From assembly GCA_027488375.1 (NCBI GenBank), contig JAIYBW010000005.1, forward strand, positions 62,001 to 126,000: a stretch of DNA of 64,000 nt, written 5' to 3'. This stretch comes from Pseudomonadota bacterium (lineage in GTDB: Bacteria > Bdellovibrionota > Bacteriovoracia > Bacteriovoracales > Bacteriovoracaceae). Below are positions 9,937-20,605 of this stretch, piece by piece. Position numbers and translations under genes: made by a program. A model generated the notes under the pieces. The model saw nothing but the letters and a program-made list of their open reading frames with translations. It was not told where the DNA came from and did not search any database. Each line of letters begins with the position of its first letter. Positions within the stretch are counted from its first letter, which is position 1.

Positions 9937-9953
9937 AACTCTGATCCTTTAAA

Positions 9954-10400
9954 TTAAATTTTGAATGTTAGAGGTTCAGGCTTCTGAGCTTCGTGGCCAT
10001 GAGTTGGACCAACGACAACTTTAAGCTTTGTGAACTGCTTACGGCCAAGAGTGTTTTTACCAAGCATCCCTTTAACAGCTTCTTCAAGAATAAGCTCTGG
10101 ATGTTTAGCAAGTTGCTCCTTAGCAGTACGAGCTTTAATCCCACCGATGTGATTTGTGTGCCAGTTATAAACTTTAGCATCCCACTTTTTACCAGTGAAT
10201 TTAACTTTTTCTGCATTAACGATAATAACGTAATCGCCAGCATCATTATTTGTACAGAAAGTAGGTTTGTTCTTTCCACGAAGAACTTTTGCTACTTCTG
10301 AAGCTAGACGACCAACAACCATATCTGTTGCATCTACTACGTACCACTTTTTGTTGGCCATTTCAGCCTTAGTGATCGCATACGAACTTTGCTTGATCAT
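9954..10400 (-). CDS. rplM: 50S ribosomal protein L13 (uL13)
   Basis: KKWYVVDATDMVVGRLASEVAKVLRGKNKPTF...MLGKNTLGRKQFTKLKVVVGPTHGHEAQKP; second ATG preferred. Confidence 0.96.
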   Translation of the reverse strand: MIKQSSYAITKAEMANKKWYVVDATDMVVGRLASEVAKVLRGKNKPTFCTNNDAGDYVIIVNAEKVKFTGKKWDAKVYNWHTNHIGGIKARTAKEQLAKHPELILEEAVKGMLGKNTLGRKQFTKLKVVVGPTHGHEAQKPEPLTFKI

Positions 10401-10433
10401 AATCAACCTTCCATTAATAAAAAAATTTTAACC

Positions 10434-10462
10434 CTTATAAATAACGCTGGGCCGTACGTCAA
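10434..10462 (-). promoter_or_regulatory. Putative sigma70 promoter for rplM-rpsI
   Basis: Minus strand TTGACG (10457-10462), 17-nt spacer, TATAAG (10434-10439). Confidence 0.6.
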
Positions 10463-10531
10463 GAGAACTCACTAAGCCAACTTGCTAAGGGTCAGCGGGA
10501 ATTCATCAGCCTTCTTCTAAAATTCGGGGGA

Positions 10532-13381
10532 TTAAAAGAAGCCAATTGACACATGGAAGCGTCCGGGGTCCTCTAAGGTACCATTCTTATTACGTTCTCT
10601 CAAGAGTTTTATCCCATAATCAAAATCTAAGGATCCAACAGGTGTTAAAACCTTGAAGGTAAGACCCACAGAGTCCCGTAGTTGCCCCATGTCAACTTGG
10701 TTAACAAAAACTCGGCCTGCGTCATAAAAAACACCGGCCATCAATGAATCATTAATAAAATAGCGGGGTTCAATTTTAAAGTTGGCTAGATAAGCTCTCT
10801 GATCAACCTTCACTTCACTGATGTCGTCTCTTGAATCGCCTGGAACCCGGTTAATCTCCTCATCATTGAAACCTCGTACGATATCCATACCAGTCAAACG
10901 GAAAACTTTAATATTGGGGATATACCCATCGGTTGTCGTGACGCCATTCACCGTAGATTTCTCGTTCGCAAGGTTTTCTTGAACCCCGGCCACCATGGAT
11001 AAAGCAAGTGTTCCATTTTTAAAAGGGATGTAAAATCTATTTCGCGTCACAAGTTTATAATAGTTGATGGTTAAATCACTCTCTCTTTGCGAAAGGAAAT
11101 AGGGATTAGCGAATTCGCAGGAAAGATTTAAAAAGGAGCCCTTTACAGGATTTACCGGACTATTTCTAAGATCATAAGTCAAACTTGGAGTAAACGCACC
11201 CACCTTAAAACTTCCATTATCTTTTTCTTCTGTTGCATCAGATTGAGTAATGGCTTCATATTGGTAACGAAGTGAAGTTGAAAAGCGGCTCGAGAAATCT
11301 CGTGAGAATGTATTATTAAGTCGCAAAATTTCAGCATCAAATGAATAGAATCTTTTAATTTGGTAAGCAGCCCCTGTTGATGATGAAATCTGAGTGTTGA
11401 AAATATCACCTTGTGTATAAGTCAGCGTTTCATTGTGCTCTACAATTTGCCTGCGCTCCTTTCTTCTTCTCGGATCGAAAGTTTGGTAATTAAGACGTTG
11501 GTTAACCTGGCTTCTTAGAGTTAGTGATCTATTTAATCCGCCAATGTTGACATAGGAGGCAGTCGTTGTAACTTTCGCTCCCAAGTCAGTACGAAAACCA
11601 GGCGCAAATTCAACAAGACCGTAATCTCTTTCTGAAACCTTCACAATAAGATCAGTCGAAGCTCTAGATAAAAGATTAGTTCGCATTGGAGTCACAGATA
11701 CCGAATTAAAAAGTCCAGTCGATGATAAACTAGTTTCAAAATCCTTCGTTTGAGAGGGAGTTATGATATCACCTCTATCGATGAGAATCTTTTTAGAGAG
11801 CACCTCTTTGCGAGTTTTAATATTACCAAGATAGATAACTCGATTTAGTCTTAAAAGTGGTCCAGTTTGCACAGTAAAACGAATATCAACATCTGAGGCA
11901 TTTTTTGAGAAAAGGACCAAAGTCTCATTGTTGGCATTGGTTACCTCTGCAAAATAGTAACCTCGTTCCTGCAACTCATTCGTGACTTTCTTTAAATCAT
12001 CCAAAAGTAAAACAGGATTAAAAGGTTGCCCAACCTTATTACTAATCGCTTGAGAAATAACTTGCTCCAACTCAGGCGGCATTCCTTCAAAAACTATCGA
12101 TCTTACAAAAGTACGCTGCCCCTCTTGGATAAAATAGTCAACATTGACTGATTTTTTTTCTTGATCCAATTTCAATGTAGGACCTATTACCTTCGCCTGG
12201 ACGAAGCCATTTTCGTAATATTTTGATTTCAGATAACCAGAAAAATAATTGAAATACTCAAGATCATAATAACCTGCTTTCGACAGTTCAAATCCCTCAG
12301 AATGAAAAAAGTTATCTAATTTCTTTCGACTAAAAAAATTGAATCCCGAAAAATTTACTTGAGATATCCTCGTCTTATTTTTTTCATTCAGGAAAATCTT
12401 ATAAGAGGTCACATTCTCATTAAAATTATTTTTATAATTAATGGTTTCAATTTTAATATCAGCATTAAGAAGAGCCTTCGCTTGGTAATACTCTTCAAGT
12501 GATGATTTGATCAGGGCCTCTGAAAGAGATCGCTTATACTTTCTGAATAGATCTTTCATGAGATTGTGCAAATTTAATCGATGATCAGATTGAAGATTTT
12601 TAAAATCAAAAGTAAATGATCGATCCTGAGTAACTTTTATATCAAGCAAAACTCTTCTTTTCGTTATTCGTGGGTATGATTCAAGTGAAATAAGGTAATA
12701 GCCGTAATTAAATAGTTCCTTTTGGGCTTCATCGAGGTAAAGTTTAAATTTGGAGGAATCAAATGGTCGATTATAGAGGACCAGAAACTTACGTCTTAAA
12801 TAATCATTTATAAAACGCGATTTTGAGTCCGGGTTAATTTTTTTAAATATAATTGGATCGCCTAATTTGATGCTTATATAAATTGAGGCAGATTCATTAA
12901 TTTCTCTCACATTCATTTCAAACGTATTCTCAGGATATCCAAGCAGTTCAATCTTTTCTTGAAGAATTTGAAGGTCTTGCTTGAGCTTTTGAGCATCAAA
13001 AAAATCACCTTCACGTAGAGATAAAAACTGAGCCAAATCGGTATCAACATTTCTATCAATTGTCCCAATATTAATCTCTTTTATAGTTGGTTTAAGGATC
13101 ATCTTCAAAAAGAGTTTGAAATGATCATCCTCTTTCATAAGATCATAAGTGATTTGCCTATACCCACCATCGGCAGACAGGATTCGCAGAATTTCTTTAA
13201 AATGATTTAGACTTCGGTACTCACCAATTAAATTAGTAAACCGTTGCCTCTTTTCATTACAAGCTTCTGTTTCGCCACAATCAACTAAAACTTGTGTAAT
13301 ATTAATTCGTGAAGAATCTGCGAATAAATAGGTCGAGAATAAAAATAAATATAAAATGAAGGCTTTCATTTGAATGTCCAC
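10532..13381 (-). CDS. tamA: Omp85/BamA-TamA family outer-membrane assembly protein with POTRA repeats
   Basis: POTRA-like repeats (e.g. RLNRVIYLGNIKTRKEVLSKKILIDRGD), C-terminal barrel with VRGFNDEEIN and terminal ...GRFHVSIGFF; neighbour of tamB-like gene. Confidence 0.82.
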   Translation of the reverse strand: MDIQMKAFILYLFLFSTYLFADSSRINITQVLVDCGETEACNEKRQRFTNLIGEYRSLNHFKEILRILSADGGYRQITYDLMKEDDHFKLFLKMILKPTIKEINIGTIDRNVDTDLAQFLSLREGDFFDAQKLKQDLQILQEKIELLGYPENTFEMNVREINESASIYISIKLGDPIIFKKINPDSKSRFINDYLRRKFLVLYNRPFDSSKFKLYLDEAQKELFNYGYYLISLESYPRITKRRVLLDIKVTQDRSFTFDFKNLQSDHRLNLHNLMKDLFRKYKRSLSEALIKSSLEEYYQAKALLNADIKIETINYKNNFNENVTSYKIFLNEKNKTRISQVNFSGFNFFSRKKLDNFFHSEGFELSKAGYYDLEYFNYFSGYLKSKYYENGFVQAKVIGPTLKLDQEKKSVNVDYFIQEGQRTFVRSIVFEGMPPELEQVISQAISNKVGQPFNPVLLLDDLKKVTNELQERGYYFAEVTNANNETLVLFSKNASDVDIRFTVQTGPLLRLNRVIYLGNIKTRKEVLSKKILIDRGDIITPSQTKDFETSLSSTGLFNSVSVTPMRTNLLSRASTDLIVKVSERDYGLVEFAPGFRTDLGAKVTTTASYVNIGGLNRSLTLRSQVNQRLNYQTFDPRRRKERRQIVEHNETLTYTQGDIFNTQISSSTGAAYQIKRFYSFDAEILRLNNTFSRDFSSRFSTSLRYQYEAITQSDATEEKDNGSFKVGAFTPSLTYDLRNSPVNPVKGSFLNLSCEFANPYFLSQRESDLTINYYKLVTRNRFYIPFKNGTLALSMVAGVQENLANEKSTVNGVTTTDGYIPNIKVFRLTGMDIVRGFNDEEINRVPGDSRDDISEVKVDQRAYLANFKIEPRYFINDSLMAGVFYDAGRVFVNQVDMGQLRDSVGLTFKVLTPVGSLDFDYGIKLLRERNKNGTLEDPGRFHVSIGFF

Positions 13382-16300
13382 CTAAACTTTAAATCTCCAC
13401 CGATCGAATTATCAATAATATCTTCTTCACCCTCAGCATTTGTCCTTAGCTCATAAACACCTTCAACTTGTACCTTTTTGCTAAGACTATAATTGAGATT
13501 CATACTTTGCCTTTGGCCAATACTCCCCCCCATAGTGCTTGAAACGGATAAATTTAAGGCATCATCTAATCTTTTCTTAAGCTCAATCTTGGTAGCGGTA
13601 CGAGTCCTTCCAAGAGTTCCTTGTCCATCTTGATTTCTTCCAGTCAATAAACTTGTTGTTTGTGATTGTTCAAAAACAGTACCCAAATTCACCTGAAGTC
13701 CAAATTGTTTATTTAAAATATCACTAATTTTAAATCGATCGAAGACAAAAGAACCGACGCCAACTTGGGTTAAGTTCTGCTGCTGGGATTGAGTCAAACT
13801 TGAGCGAATTTCATCCGAATAACCAAAAGCAATTAATGAGAGTATTGAATTACGAGGTAATGATGGATCTGAAGTTAAATCGAAATTAAATCTTTCTAGA
13901 TTACCATAGGCCTTAGCTGTTACTTTATAATTTGAAATAGTAGTTAAGGCATGGATATCAAAATCAGGATTTCTTATTTCTTTTTTTGGATCAAAATTAA
14001 TATCTGCTTGTGAAATAATATATTCGTTATTTTTAAAGAATATTTTAGATTGGCCTGGCACAGAGTTAAGCCTTCCTTGACCTCTCAAGCGATCAAGATT
14101 TCCATCAATTGTCACATCACCTTTAAAATTAACATCCATTAACGAATTTGCAATCCGAATTGGATTTTCTGTTTTAACCCTAAGGTTAAAATTAAATAAT
14201 TTACTAATAAAAGATTCCTGCCCTCTAGGGAGAAAGCGAGAGGGAGCCGAAACTGGTGTCTTCGTCGTAAAGTCGTTTAATTCATTTAAGACCTGACATT
14301 TATTAAGAAAAATCTCACCTGTTACAGAATAAGGGATTGAGTCACCTAAGATAAGACCCTGACCTGTTATATTTACAAAAGATTTACCCATAAAGGGAAA
14401 TTCCGCCTTATCTATAACATACTTCAAATTAATATCTGGATGAAAATCATCAAAGAAAACTTCCCCATTTATTGAAGCTGACCCATTTTCAATACTTGTT
14501 GTTAACTCTTTGATGAGTAATTTATTTTTATAAAACTCAAACTGATAATTAATATCATTCAATGGTATAGGAAGATGCTCTAGCGTTAAGTTTAAATTAT
14601 TAGAACTACTTTTGGCCAATATATCGTAATCTGACTTACCACTATCTATAATCAAAGAAAAGTTTATCACCCCTTGTGCCGACAAAACGGGTTTTAAAAA
14701 AATTTCAAGTAATTTAGCATTCAGCTGTATTTGATTTGAAAGTAAAACATCACGACCAAATTCCCCGCGCCCCTTTGACTTAATTGATAAATCTGGATTG
14801 TCTAATTCAAGGTTCCATTTTTTGACCACATCTCTCTCAATGATAAACTGCGGCGAAGGTGAAAGATAATTAACGTTAAAATTTTCATGAAAAAGCTTCA
14901 TCTGTTTTATAAAGCCATTAAAATTTACATCTTTAAAATTCTCTCTAAATGAAGTTTCAATGTTAGCGACAAGGCTTCCAGTAAAATCTTCATTCTTTAA
15001 ATGGTCTCCAAAGAATGCCACTGCAAATGATTTTACATCGGGTAAATCCACATTTACCTTTAAAGAGGATGGAATATCTTTTTTATGAGAATGATTTACA
15101 TTAATATTCAAACTATCATTAAAAATCGAGATATCACCTGAAACCTTATCTTGATTTAGATAAAAACTCATTAGACTATCTGGGTACTGATAGTCTTGAT
15201 TAAATGTTTTCAATAATTTATTTTCTAACTTCAATTCATAATCTGGTAATCGACCTTTTCCACTAATATTGCCAAAAAGCAAACCATCTAAATTAAGATT
15301 GAACTTTTTAAGAATTCTAATTTTCTGCAAACTCAACTCATCCCAATCAAATTGAAAATCCATTTTCTTATTATTAAGATTAATCAGAAATTCGCCGTTG
15401 ATTTGGCCTTGACCAGACTGAGCAAAAAAATCCTGAATTTCAAAAACTTGATTACTTAAAGAAATTTTAAATTCTCCAAAATTCAAATTTTCGCCGTAGG
15501 CATTCAAATCTTTAAAATTTATATCTGATTTTACCTTTAAGTCTTGAAAAGATGTTTTTCCAAAAATCTGAGCATCAATTCGAGCATCAAAATCAAGATC
15601 TGATGGTAGGAAATCCAATTTCCCAAGTATCGGTTTTAAAATTTCTCTTAAATCAGTAAACTTCGCCTTTGCTGAATCTATACCAATGGCAATATCTGCA
15701 TTTTTATAATTAACTGAACCGGTTCCACTAATTGGAGTCGATCTATAGACTGATTCCAAGGAATCAATATTCACCACCGAATCTGCAAGGTGAATACTTA
15801 TATCTTCAACTGAATTACCTAGCTGATAGCCCAGGATTTCAAAATTATCGGTTTTACCCCTTAATTGTATAATAACATCATCAATTGGGCCCTTTACGTT
15901 AATATCAAGAGGTCCATGACCTTTTATATCTAAATTTGAAATATTTCCGAAATCCTCAAAACTTACTATTGAGTCTTTGGTCTTAAACTCTACTGACTTG
16001 TCAGTAATCTTACCATTGAGATTTAAAAATGATTTCTTCATCTGAATCATTGACTCAAGCGTAAAAACATTATCGAGATAATTAAATTTAGTTTTCGAAA
16101 TTGTTGCTTTTTTTACTTCAAGAATTTTGAATGGTGATTTATCTCCGACTTCAAAAATCAAGTCACTTACACCAAAATTTTCGCTAAGAGAAATCTCAAA
16201 TCCATTTTCAAAAACACCAATGGTGGCACTTCCAGTAAGTTTTGAGTTCAAAATATTTAAAGATGGCAACGATTTGAGAATATTTCTTAATTCCGCATTT

Positions 16301-17370
16301 GTAAGTTCTAATTCAATTTCGCTCTTAATTGGCTTCTTTTGCCTCAAATTAAAAACTTCAACAGGCCTCTTTAGACTTAAACTTTCATCATTGTTTTTAA
16401 GGTTGAATTTATTAATTTGAACTTTTTCATCCTTAATTTCTATTGCAGCAATAATTTCCTCTGCTTGAATCAGGGATGAGTCAACATCTTTTAAAAGTAA
16501 ATCTAGTTTCCCATTAATATTTTTATCTTCTGTATCAACCTTAAAACTGAGATGAGTTGATCCAGAGATGAAAGAAAGTTTTCCGGGTAAATCTATCAGT
16601 TGACTTAATTGTGAAAAATATAAATATCCTTCACCATTAAAAGAAGCCTGGGCCTCTAGAAGCTTTGAGTAATCTTTGATTTCGCCTTTTATGATTGCAT
16701 TATGAACATAGTGCTGTATTTTCAGGCGATGAATTTTTATATTTTTCCTATCAAGTGAAACATCTCCCCATAATTCATCAATCGACATTTTTGATGTTTT
16801 TTTCGGTACTAAATTCGATACATGAAATCGAATTTTCAACTTATCTTTATTTTTTGTAACTTTTATTCTTTTCCCATCTAATATCTCATGAGAAGTTATA
16901 AGTTTTATATTTTCAATTAAAACAGAGCTTAACCAAATGGGACTTTTGTTAAATGCATCAAAGACCTTATCAATATTTTCTTGAGGTATCTCCTTCATTT
17001 CATCATTATTTTCAGGTGAGACAAACTCAACGACTGAATCTTTCAATCTTATCTGACCAAGATTAAAGCTATTATCCTCAAAGTGAAATGTAGCAAAAGA
17101 AAAACCTAACTCACCAAACTCCGCAAGAAGTATTTTGCTTTCATCTATTTTCTTTTTAATGTTTACTTTTTCTAAATATATACCGGGTGGGAAGATGTCT
17201 ATCTTGACTGAATTAAATCTAATCTTTGTATCTGCTTTTTTCTGTGCAAGATCTGATATAACTTTTGAGAAAACTCTTCCAAAACTTTCCGACTGAATAA
17301 ACACAACCATTGATAACAAGCTGGCCAAAACAAAAAAAGTAAATGCTCCCAGAATACTTTTATAGCGCAT
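13366..17370 (-). CDS. tamB: TamB-like translocation and assembly module protein
   Basis: 1334 aa, N-terminal TM, long beta-helical sequence, C-terminus LRGQGRLNSVPGQSKIFFKNNEYIISQADINFDP...SLPRNSILSLIAFGYSDEI typical of TamB/DUF490. Confidence 0.85.
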   Translation of the reverse strand: MRYKSILGAFTFFVLASLLSMVVFIQSESFGRVFSKVISDLAQKKADTKIRFNSVKIDIFPPGIYLEKVNIKKKIDESKILLAEFGELGFSFATFHFEDNSFNLGQIRLKDSVVEFVSPENNDEMKEIPQENIDKVFDAFNKSPIWLSSVLIENIKLITSHEILDGKRIKVTKNKDKLKIRFHVSNLVPKKTSKMSIDELWGDVSLDRKNIKIHRLKIQHYVHNAIIKGEIKDYSKLLEAQASFNGEGYLYFSQLSQLIDLPGKLSFISGSTHLSFKVDTEDKNINGKLDLLLKDVDSSLIQAEEIIAAIEIKDEKVQINKFNLKNNDESLSLKRPVEVFNLRQKKPIKSEIELELTNAELRNILKSLPSLNILNSKLTGSATIGVFENGFEISLSENFGVSDLIFEVGDKSPFKILEVKKATISKTKFNYLDNVFTLESMIQMKKSFLNLNGKITDKSVEFKTKDSIVSFEDFGNISNLDIKGHGPLDINVKGPIDDVIIQLRGKTDNFEILGYQLGNSVEDISIHLADSVVNIDSLESVYRSTPISGTGSVNYKNADIAIGIDSAKAKFTDLREILKPILGKLDFLPSDLDFDARIDAQIFGKTSFQDLKVKSDINFKDLNAYGENLNFGEFKISLSNQVFEIQDFFAQSGQGQINGEFLINLNNKKMDFQFDWDELSLQKIRILKKFNLNLDGLLFGNISGKGRLPDYELKLENKLLKTFNQDYQYPDSLMSFYLNQDKVSGDISIFNDSLNINVNHSHKKDIPSSLKVNVDLPDVKSFAVAFFGDHLKNEDFTGSLVANIETSFRENFKDVNFNGFIKQMKLFHENFNVNYLSPSPQFIIERDVVKKWNLELDNPDLSIKSKGRGEFGRDVLLSNQIQLNAKLLEIFLKPVLSAQGVINFSLIIDSGKSDYDILAKSSSNNLNLTLEHLPIPLNDINYQFEFYKNKLLIKELTTSIENGSASINGEVFFDDFHPDINLKYVIDKAEFPFMGKSFVNITGQGLILGDSIPYSVTGEIFLNKCQVLNELNDFTTKTPVSAPSRFLPRGQESFISKLFNFNLRVKTENPIRIANSLMDVNFKGDVTIDGNLDRLRGQGRLNSVPGQSKIFFKNNEYIISQADINFDPKKEIRNPDFDIHALTTISNYKVTAKAYGNLERFNFDLTSDPSLPRNSILSLIAFGYSDEIRSSLTQSQQQNLTQVGVGSFVFDRFKISDILNKQFGLQVNLGTVFEQSQTTSLLTGRNQDGQGTLGRTRTATKIELKKRLDDALNLSVSSTMGGSIGQRQSMNLNYSLSKKVQVEGVYELRTNAEGEEDIIDNSIGGDLKFRWTFK

Positions 17371-18742
17371 TTAAATTATCCAATTTTAATTTTGCTAATC
17401 GGTATTTCTCGTCAATACTTACAATTTCTATAAGCATTTTTTTTGCTTGCGCTTTATCTCCTAATTTTAAGTAAGCCTCCGATAAAGAATAAAGAAATGA
17501 CAAAATATCGTTTTGTGTTTCACATATTTGCAATGCCTTAAGAGACTCATCGACTACAGCGCGATAGTCACCTAGTCTTAACAAAGAACATGTTTTAAGA
17601 TAAGTCGCTTTTAATTTTTGAACGTTTGAATTTTCCAATTCGAAAGCAATTTTGGCGACCTCGCAAGATGCATAATAGAATTCAGATTGGTAAAGACTTA
17701 CTGAAAGATCTAACAACTGTGGACTTTCATAATTCTGTAATTTAACCAAATAAGGAATCATTTTTTCCTCATTTGAAATTTCTCCAATGACATCCAAATC
17801 AATTGTTTCTTGTTTTTTATCTTGAAGATTTAAGTCGACATCTATTCTTTCATTTTTGTTTAATAACTCTCTTTCATTTTCTCTTTTTGAAAAATATTTT
17901 ATTAAATTTGGATGATATTTTGAGATGTAAACAAATTTGAATTTATTGTTCTCACTTATCGCACCCGAGTAGTTCTGTGCGACCGAATTTAATTTATTTT
18001 GATCTAAGACCCATAAGATAATTACCTGAAATTTCACTTCATTAAAATAAATAATGACTTCGATTAACTTTTTAATATCCTTTTTTGATTTTATTCCTTC
18101 AGATATAAGGTAACAAAATATTTTATAAATCTCTAAATGATATACTTTCCCTGCATTAATCAAGACATTATTTAACTTATTTATTTTCTCGATCCTTCCT
18201 CTCTGGGTTGAAGATTCGAAGCATGATAAAATCAGGTCCTTTATTTTGTTTTCTATTCCTTCGAGATTATAAGCATGGAAATCATTTGATAACTCTAGGA
18301 TTTTGAAATTAAAATCATCAGGAAAATATTTAGTTATTAAGTTTTCAATATGATCTGGTGTATCTGTTTGTTTATTTTCAAACTGTAAGACTAAAAATTT
18401 TTGTAGTAGTTTAAAGAGTTCCTGATTTAAACCCTGTTTTTCTGAAATTAAAATTTTTAAATTTAATAAAGACCTTTCAAATTTTTTATTATTTGAATCT
18501 ACGTAAGGTATCCATTTCTGGACCAAGTCTAAATCTTGATCCATTTTAGAATTAAGAAATTTGATGAGGAGTTGATCAGGAATTTTTTTTTCTTGAGCGA
18601 TTAAAATTTCAAAGTAATGCAGCTGAAGTTCATGAACTCCATCATATTTTTTATCAATTAAATAAACTTCTGCCAGTTTTTCTGCTTCAACAAATCTGGA
18701 CTCCGCCATCAGTTGTTGTAGCTTTACAAGACTCTCCACCAT
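17360..18742 (-). CDS. TPR-containing hypothetical protein
   Basis: C-terminal TPR-like helices (YSLSEAYLKLGDKAQAKKMLIEIVSID); overlaps tamB start by 11 nt. Confidence 0.55.
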   Translation of the reverse strand: MVESLVKLQQLMAESRFVEAEKLAEVYLIDKKYDGVHELQLHYFEILIAQEKKIPDQLLIKFLNSKMDQDLDLVQKWIPYVDSNNKKFERSLLNLKILISEKQGLNQELFKLLQKFLVLQFENKQTDTPDHIENLITKYFPDDFNFKILELSNDFHAYNLEGIENKIKDLILSCFESSTQRGRIEKINKLNNVLINAGKVYHLEIYKIFCYLISEGIKSKKDIKKLIEVIIYFNEVKFQVIILWVLDQNKLNSVAQNYSGAISENNKFKFVYISKYHPNLIKYFSKRENERELLNKNERIDVDLNLQDKKQETIDLDVIGEISNEEKMIPYLVKLQNYESPQLLDLSVSLYQSEFYYASCEVAKIAFELENSNVQKLKATYLKTCSLLRLGDYRAVVDESLKALQICETQNDILSFLYSLSEAYLKLGDKAQAKKMLIEIVSIDEKYRLAKLKLDNLNAL

Positions 18743-18785
18743 GCCCCTTCCTGTGGCACATTAAACTCTTAATTTTATTATACTT

Positions 18786-20144
18786 TTAAATAAGTTTTTT
18801 GGATAAATAATTGGTTGAAAACTTACTTTCTACGAAGGCTGGGTCCTCGAGAATTTCTTTGTGGAGATTGATATTAGTTTGAATACCACTTACAACAGTT
18901 TCCTCAAGCACTCTTTTTGCTCTAGTAATGCAATTTGATCTGTTATCGGCCTGAACGATAATTTTTGAGACCATTGAATCATAGTATGGTGGTACAGTAT
19001 AACCGGTATAAATATAGTCATCTGTTCTTACGCCAATACCGCCAGGTCTGTGATAATGCGTAATATGTCCAGGGGAAGGCATACCTGTTTTAGGATCTTC
19101 CGCATTGATTCTGAATTCAATAACATGGTTTCTGAAAATAATGTCAGACTGTTTAAATCTATTAATTTCACCCTGAGCGTGACGAATTTGCTCGCTAATA
19201 AGATCTACACCAGTTCTTCCCTCGGTAACAGGATGTTCAACCTGTATACGAGTATTCATTTCCATGAAGTAAAATTTTTCCGTATCCTGATCGTAGAGAA
19301 ACTCTACTGTTCCCACAGAGTCATAATTTACAAACTTAGCTAGTCTAACAGCGGCCTGACAAATTTCTTCCCGAACTGAAGCTGTTAAAACTGGAGAAGG
19401 TGCCTCTTCTAGTATCTTTTGAAATCGTCTTTGAATAGTACAGTCTCTTTCTCCTAGATGGATCACATTACCGTGATGATCAGCGAGAATTTGAATTTCA
19501 ATATGACGAGGATTTTCAATATATTTTTCGATGAATAGTGTCCCATCACCAAAAGCAGCTTTCGCTTCTTCTTGCAATCGTGTGAGTGCTGGCCAAAGCT
19601 CATCAAAATTTTCAATACGCTTCATTCCTCGTCCACCACCACCTGCAGAAGCCTTAATGAGAACTGGGAAGCCCATTTTTTCAACAGCTTTTTTAATCAC
19701 ATCATCTGAAGTTTCTTTAACGTAGATTGGTTCTAGAGTAGGAACATTTGCTTTCTTCGCAGTAATTTTTGATTCAATTTTATCACCCATCGCCTGAATA
19801 CATTTTACACTTGGGCCAATAAAGGTGAGTCCCCATTTTTCACATAGTTCTGCAAATTCATCATTTTCAGAAAGAAATCCATAACCAGGATGAATAGCAT
19901 CTGCCCCAGTAATATCTGCAGCGGAAAGAATCTGAGGTATATTCAGGTAAGATAGTGATGATTTAGCCGGGCCAATACAAACTGATTCATCGGCCATCTT
20001 TACATGGAGTGAATCTTCATCAGCAGTTGAATGTACTGCGACTGTTTCAATTCCAAGTTCTTTGCATGAACGAATAACTCTAATCGCGATTTCACCACGG
20101 TTAGCAATCAGTACTTTTTTAAATTTCTTGGCAGGCTTATTCAT
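18786..20144 (-). CDS. accC: Acetyl-CoA carboxylase biotin carboxylase subunit
   Basis: KVLIANRGEIAIRVIRSCKELGIETVAVHS, HPGYGFLSEN, KASAGGGGRGMK, EMNTRIQVEHPVTE. Confidence 0.97.
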   Translation of the reverse strand: MNKPAKKFKKVLIANRGEIAIRVIRSCKELGIETVAVHSTADEDSLHVKMADESVCIGPAKSSLSYLNIPQILSAADITGADAIHPGYGFLSENDEFAELCEKWGLTFIGPSVKCIQAMGDKIESKITAKKANVPTLEPIYVKETSDDVIKKAVEKMGFPVLIKASAGGGGRGMKRIENFDELWPALTRLQEEAKAAFGDGTLFIEKYIENPRHIEIQILADHHGNVIHLGERDCTIQRRFQKILEEAPSPVLTASVREEICQAAVRLAKFVNYDSVGTVEFLYDQDTEKFYFMEMNTRIQVEHPVTEGRTGVDLISEQIRHAQGEINRFKQSDIIFRNHVIEFRINAEDPKTGMPSPGHITHYHRPGGIGVRTDDYIYTGYTVPPYYDSMVSKIIVQADNRSNCITRAKRVLEETVVSGIQTNINLHKEILEDPAFVESKFSTNYLSKKLI

Positions 20145-20605
20145 TAGTTTGGTTTGATTTTAAAGAGTGGTTGCCCGAATTCAACAAGACTCTCATTTTC
20201 GACGCAGATTTCAACCACTTCACCGTTAATATCAGCATCAATTTCATTCATAATCTTCATCGCTTCTAGGACACATAAAGCTTGACCAGCCTTAACTTTA
20301 TCACCAACTTTAGCGTAAACCGGTTTGCCTGGACCTGGAGAAGAATAAAAAGTCCCCACAAAAGGAGACTTTATAATATGAAATTTTGAATCAGTGACTT
20401 GTGTTTTTACTGCAGTCGTAGCTGGAGTTGTCGTATGAGTTACAGGAGCTAAATGAGTGATAGGTTGGTGATGAACCACTGGAGAAACAACTCCAGTAGA
20501 AAAACGAACCTCAATCTTGAAATCCTTAGATTCAACCTTGAGTTCGGCAACGCCTTCATCTTTAGCAACTTTTACAACATGCTTTAAAGTTTCTATATTC
20601 ATCAT
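20144..20605 (-). CDS. accB: Acetyl-CoA carboxylase biotin carboxyl carrier protein
   Basis: Biotinylation motif CVLEAMKIMNEI; SPFVGTFYSSPGPG. Confidence 0.96.
   Translation of the reverse strand: MMNIETLKHVVKVAKDEGVAELKVESKDFKIEVRFSTGVVSPVVHHQPITHLAPVTHTTTPATTAVKTQVTDSKFHIIKSPFVGTFYSSPGPGKPVYAKVGDKVKAGQALCVLEAMKIMNEIDADINGEVVEICVENESLVEFGQPLFKIKPN

Noticed and set aside
9968-10301. ORFs of 102-103 aa on both strands overlapping rplM
   Set aside because: Overlap fully with rplM in other frames; codon-shadow artefacts.
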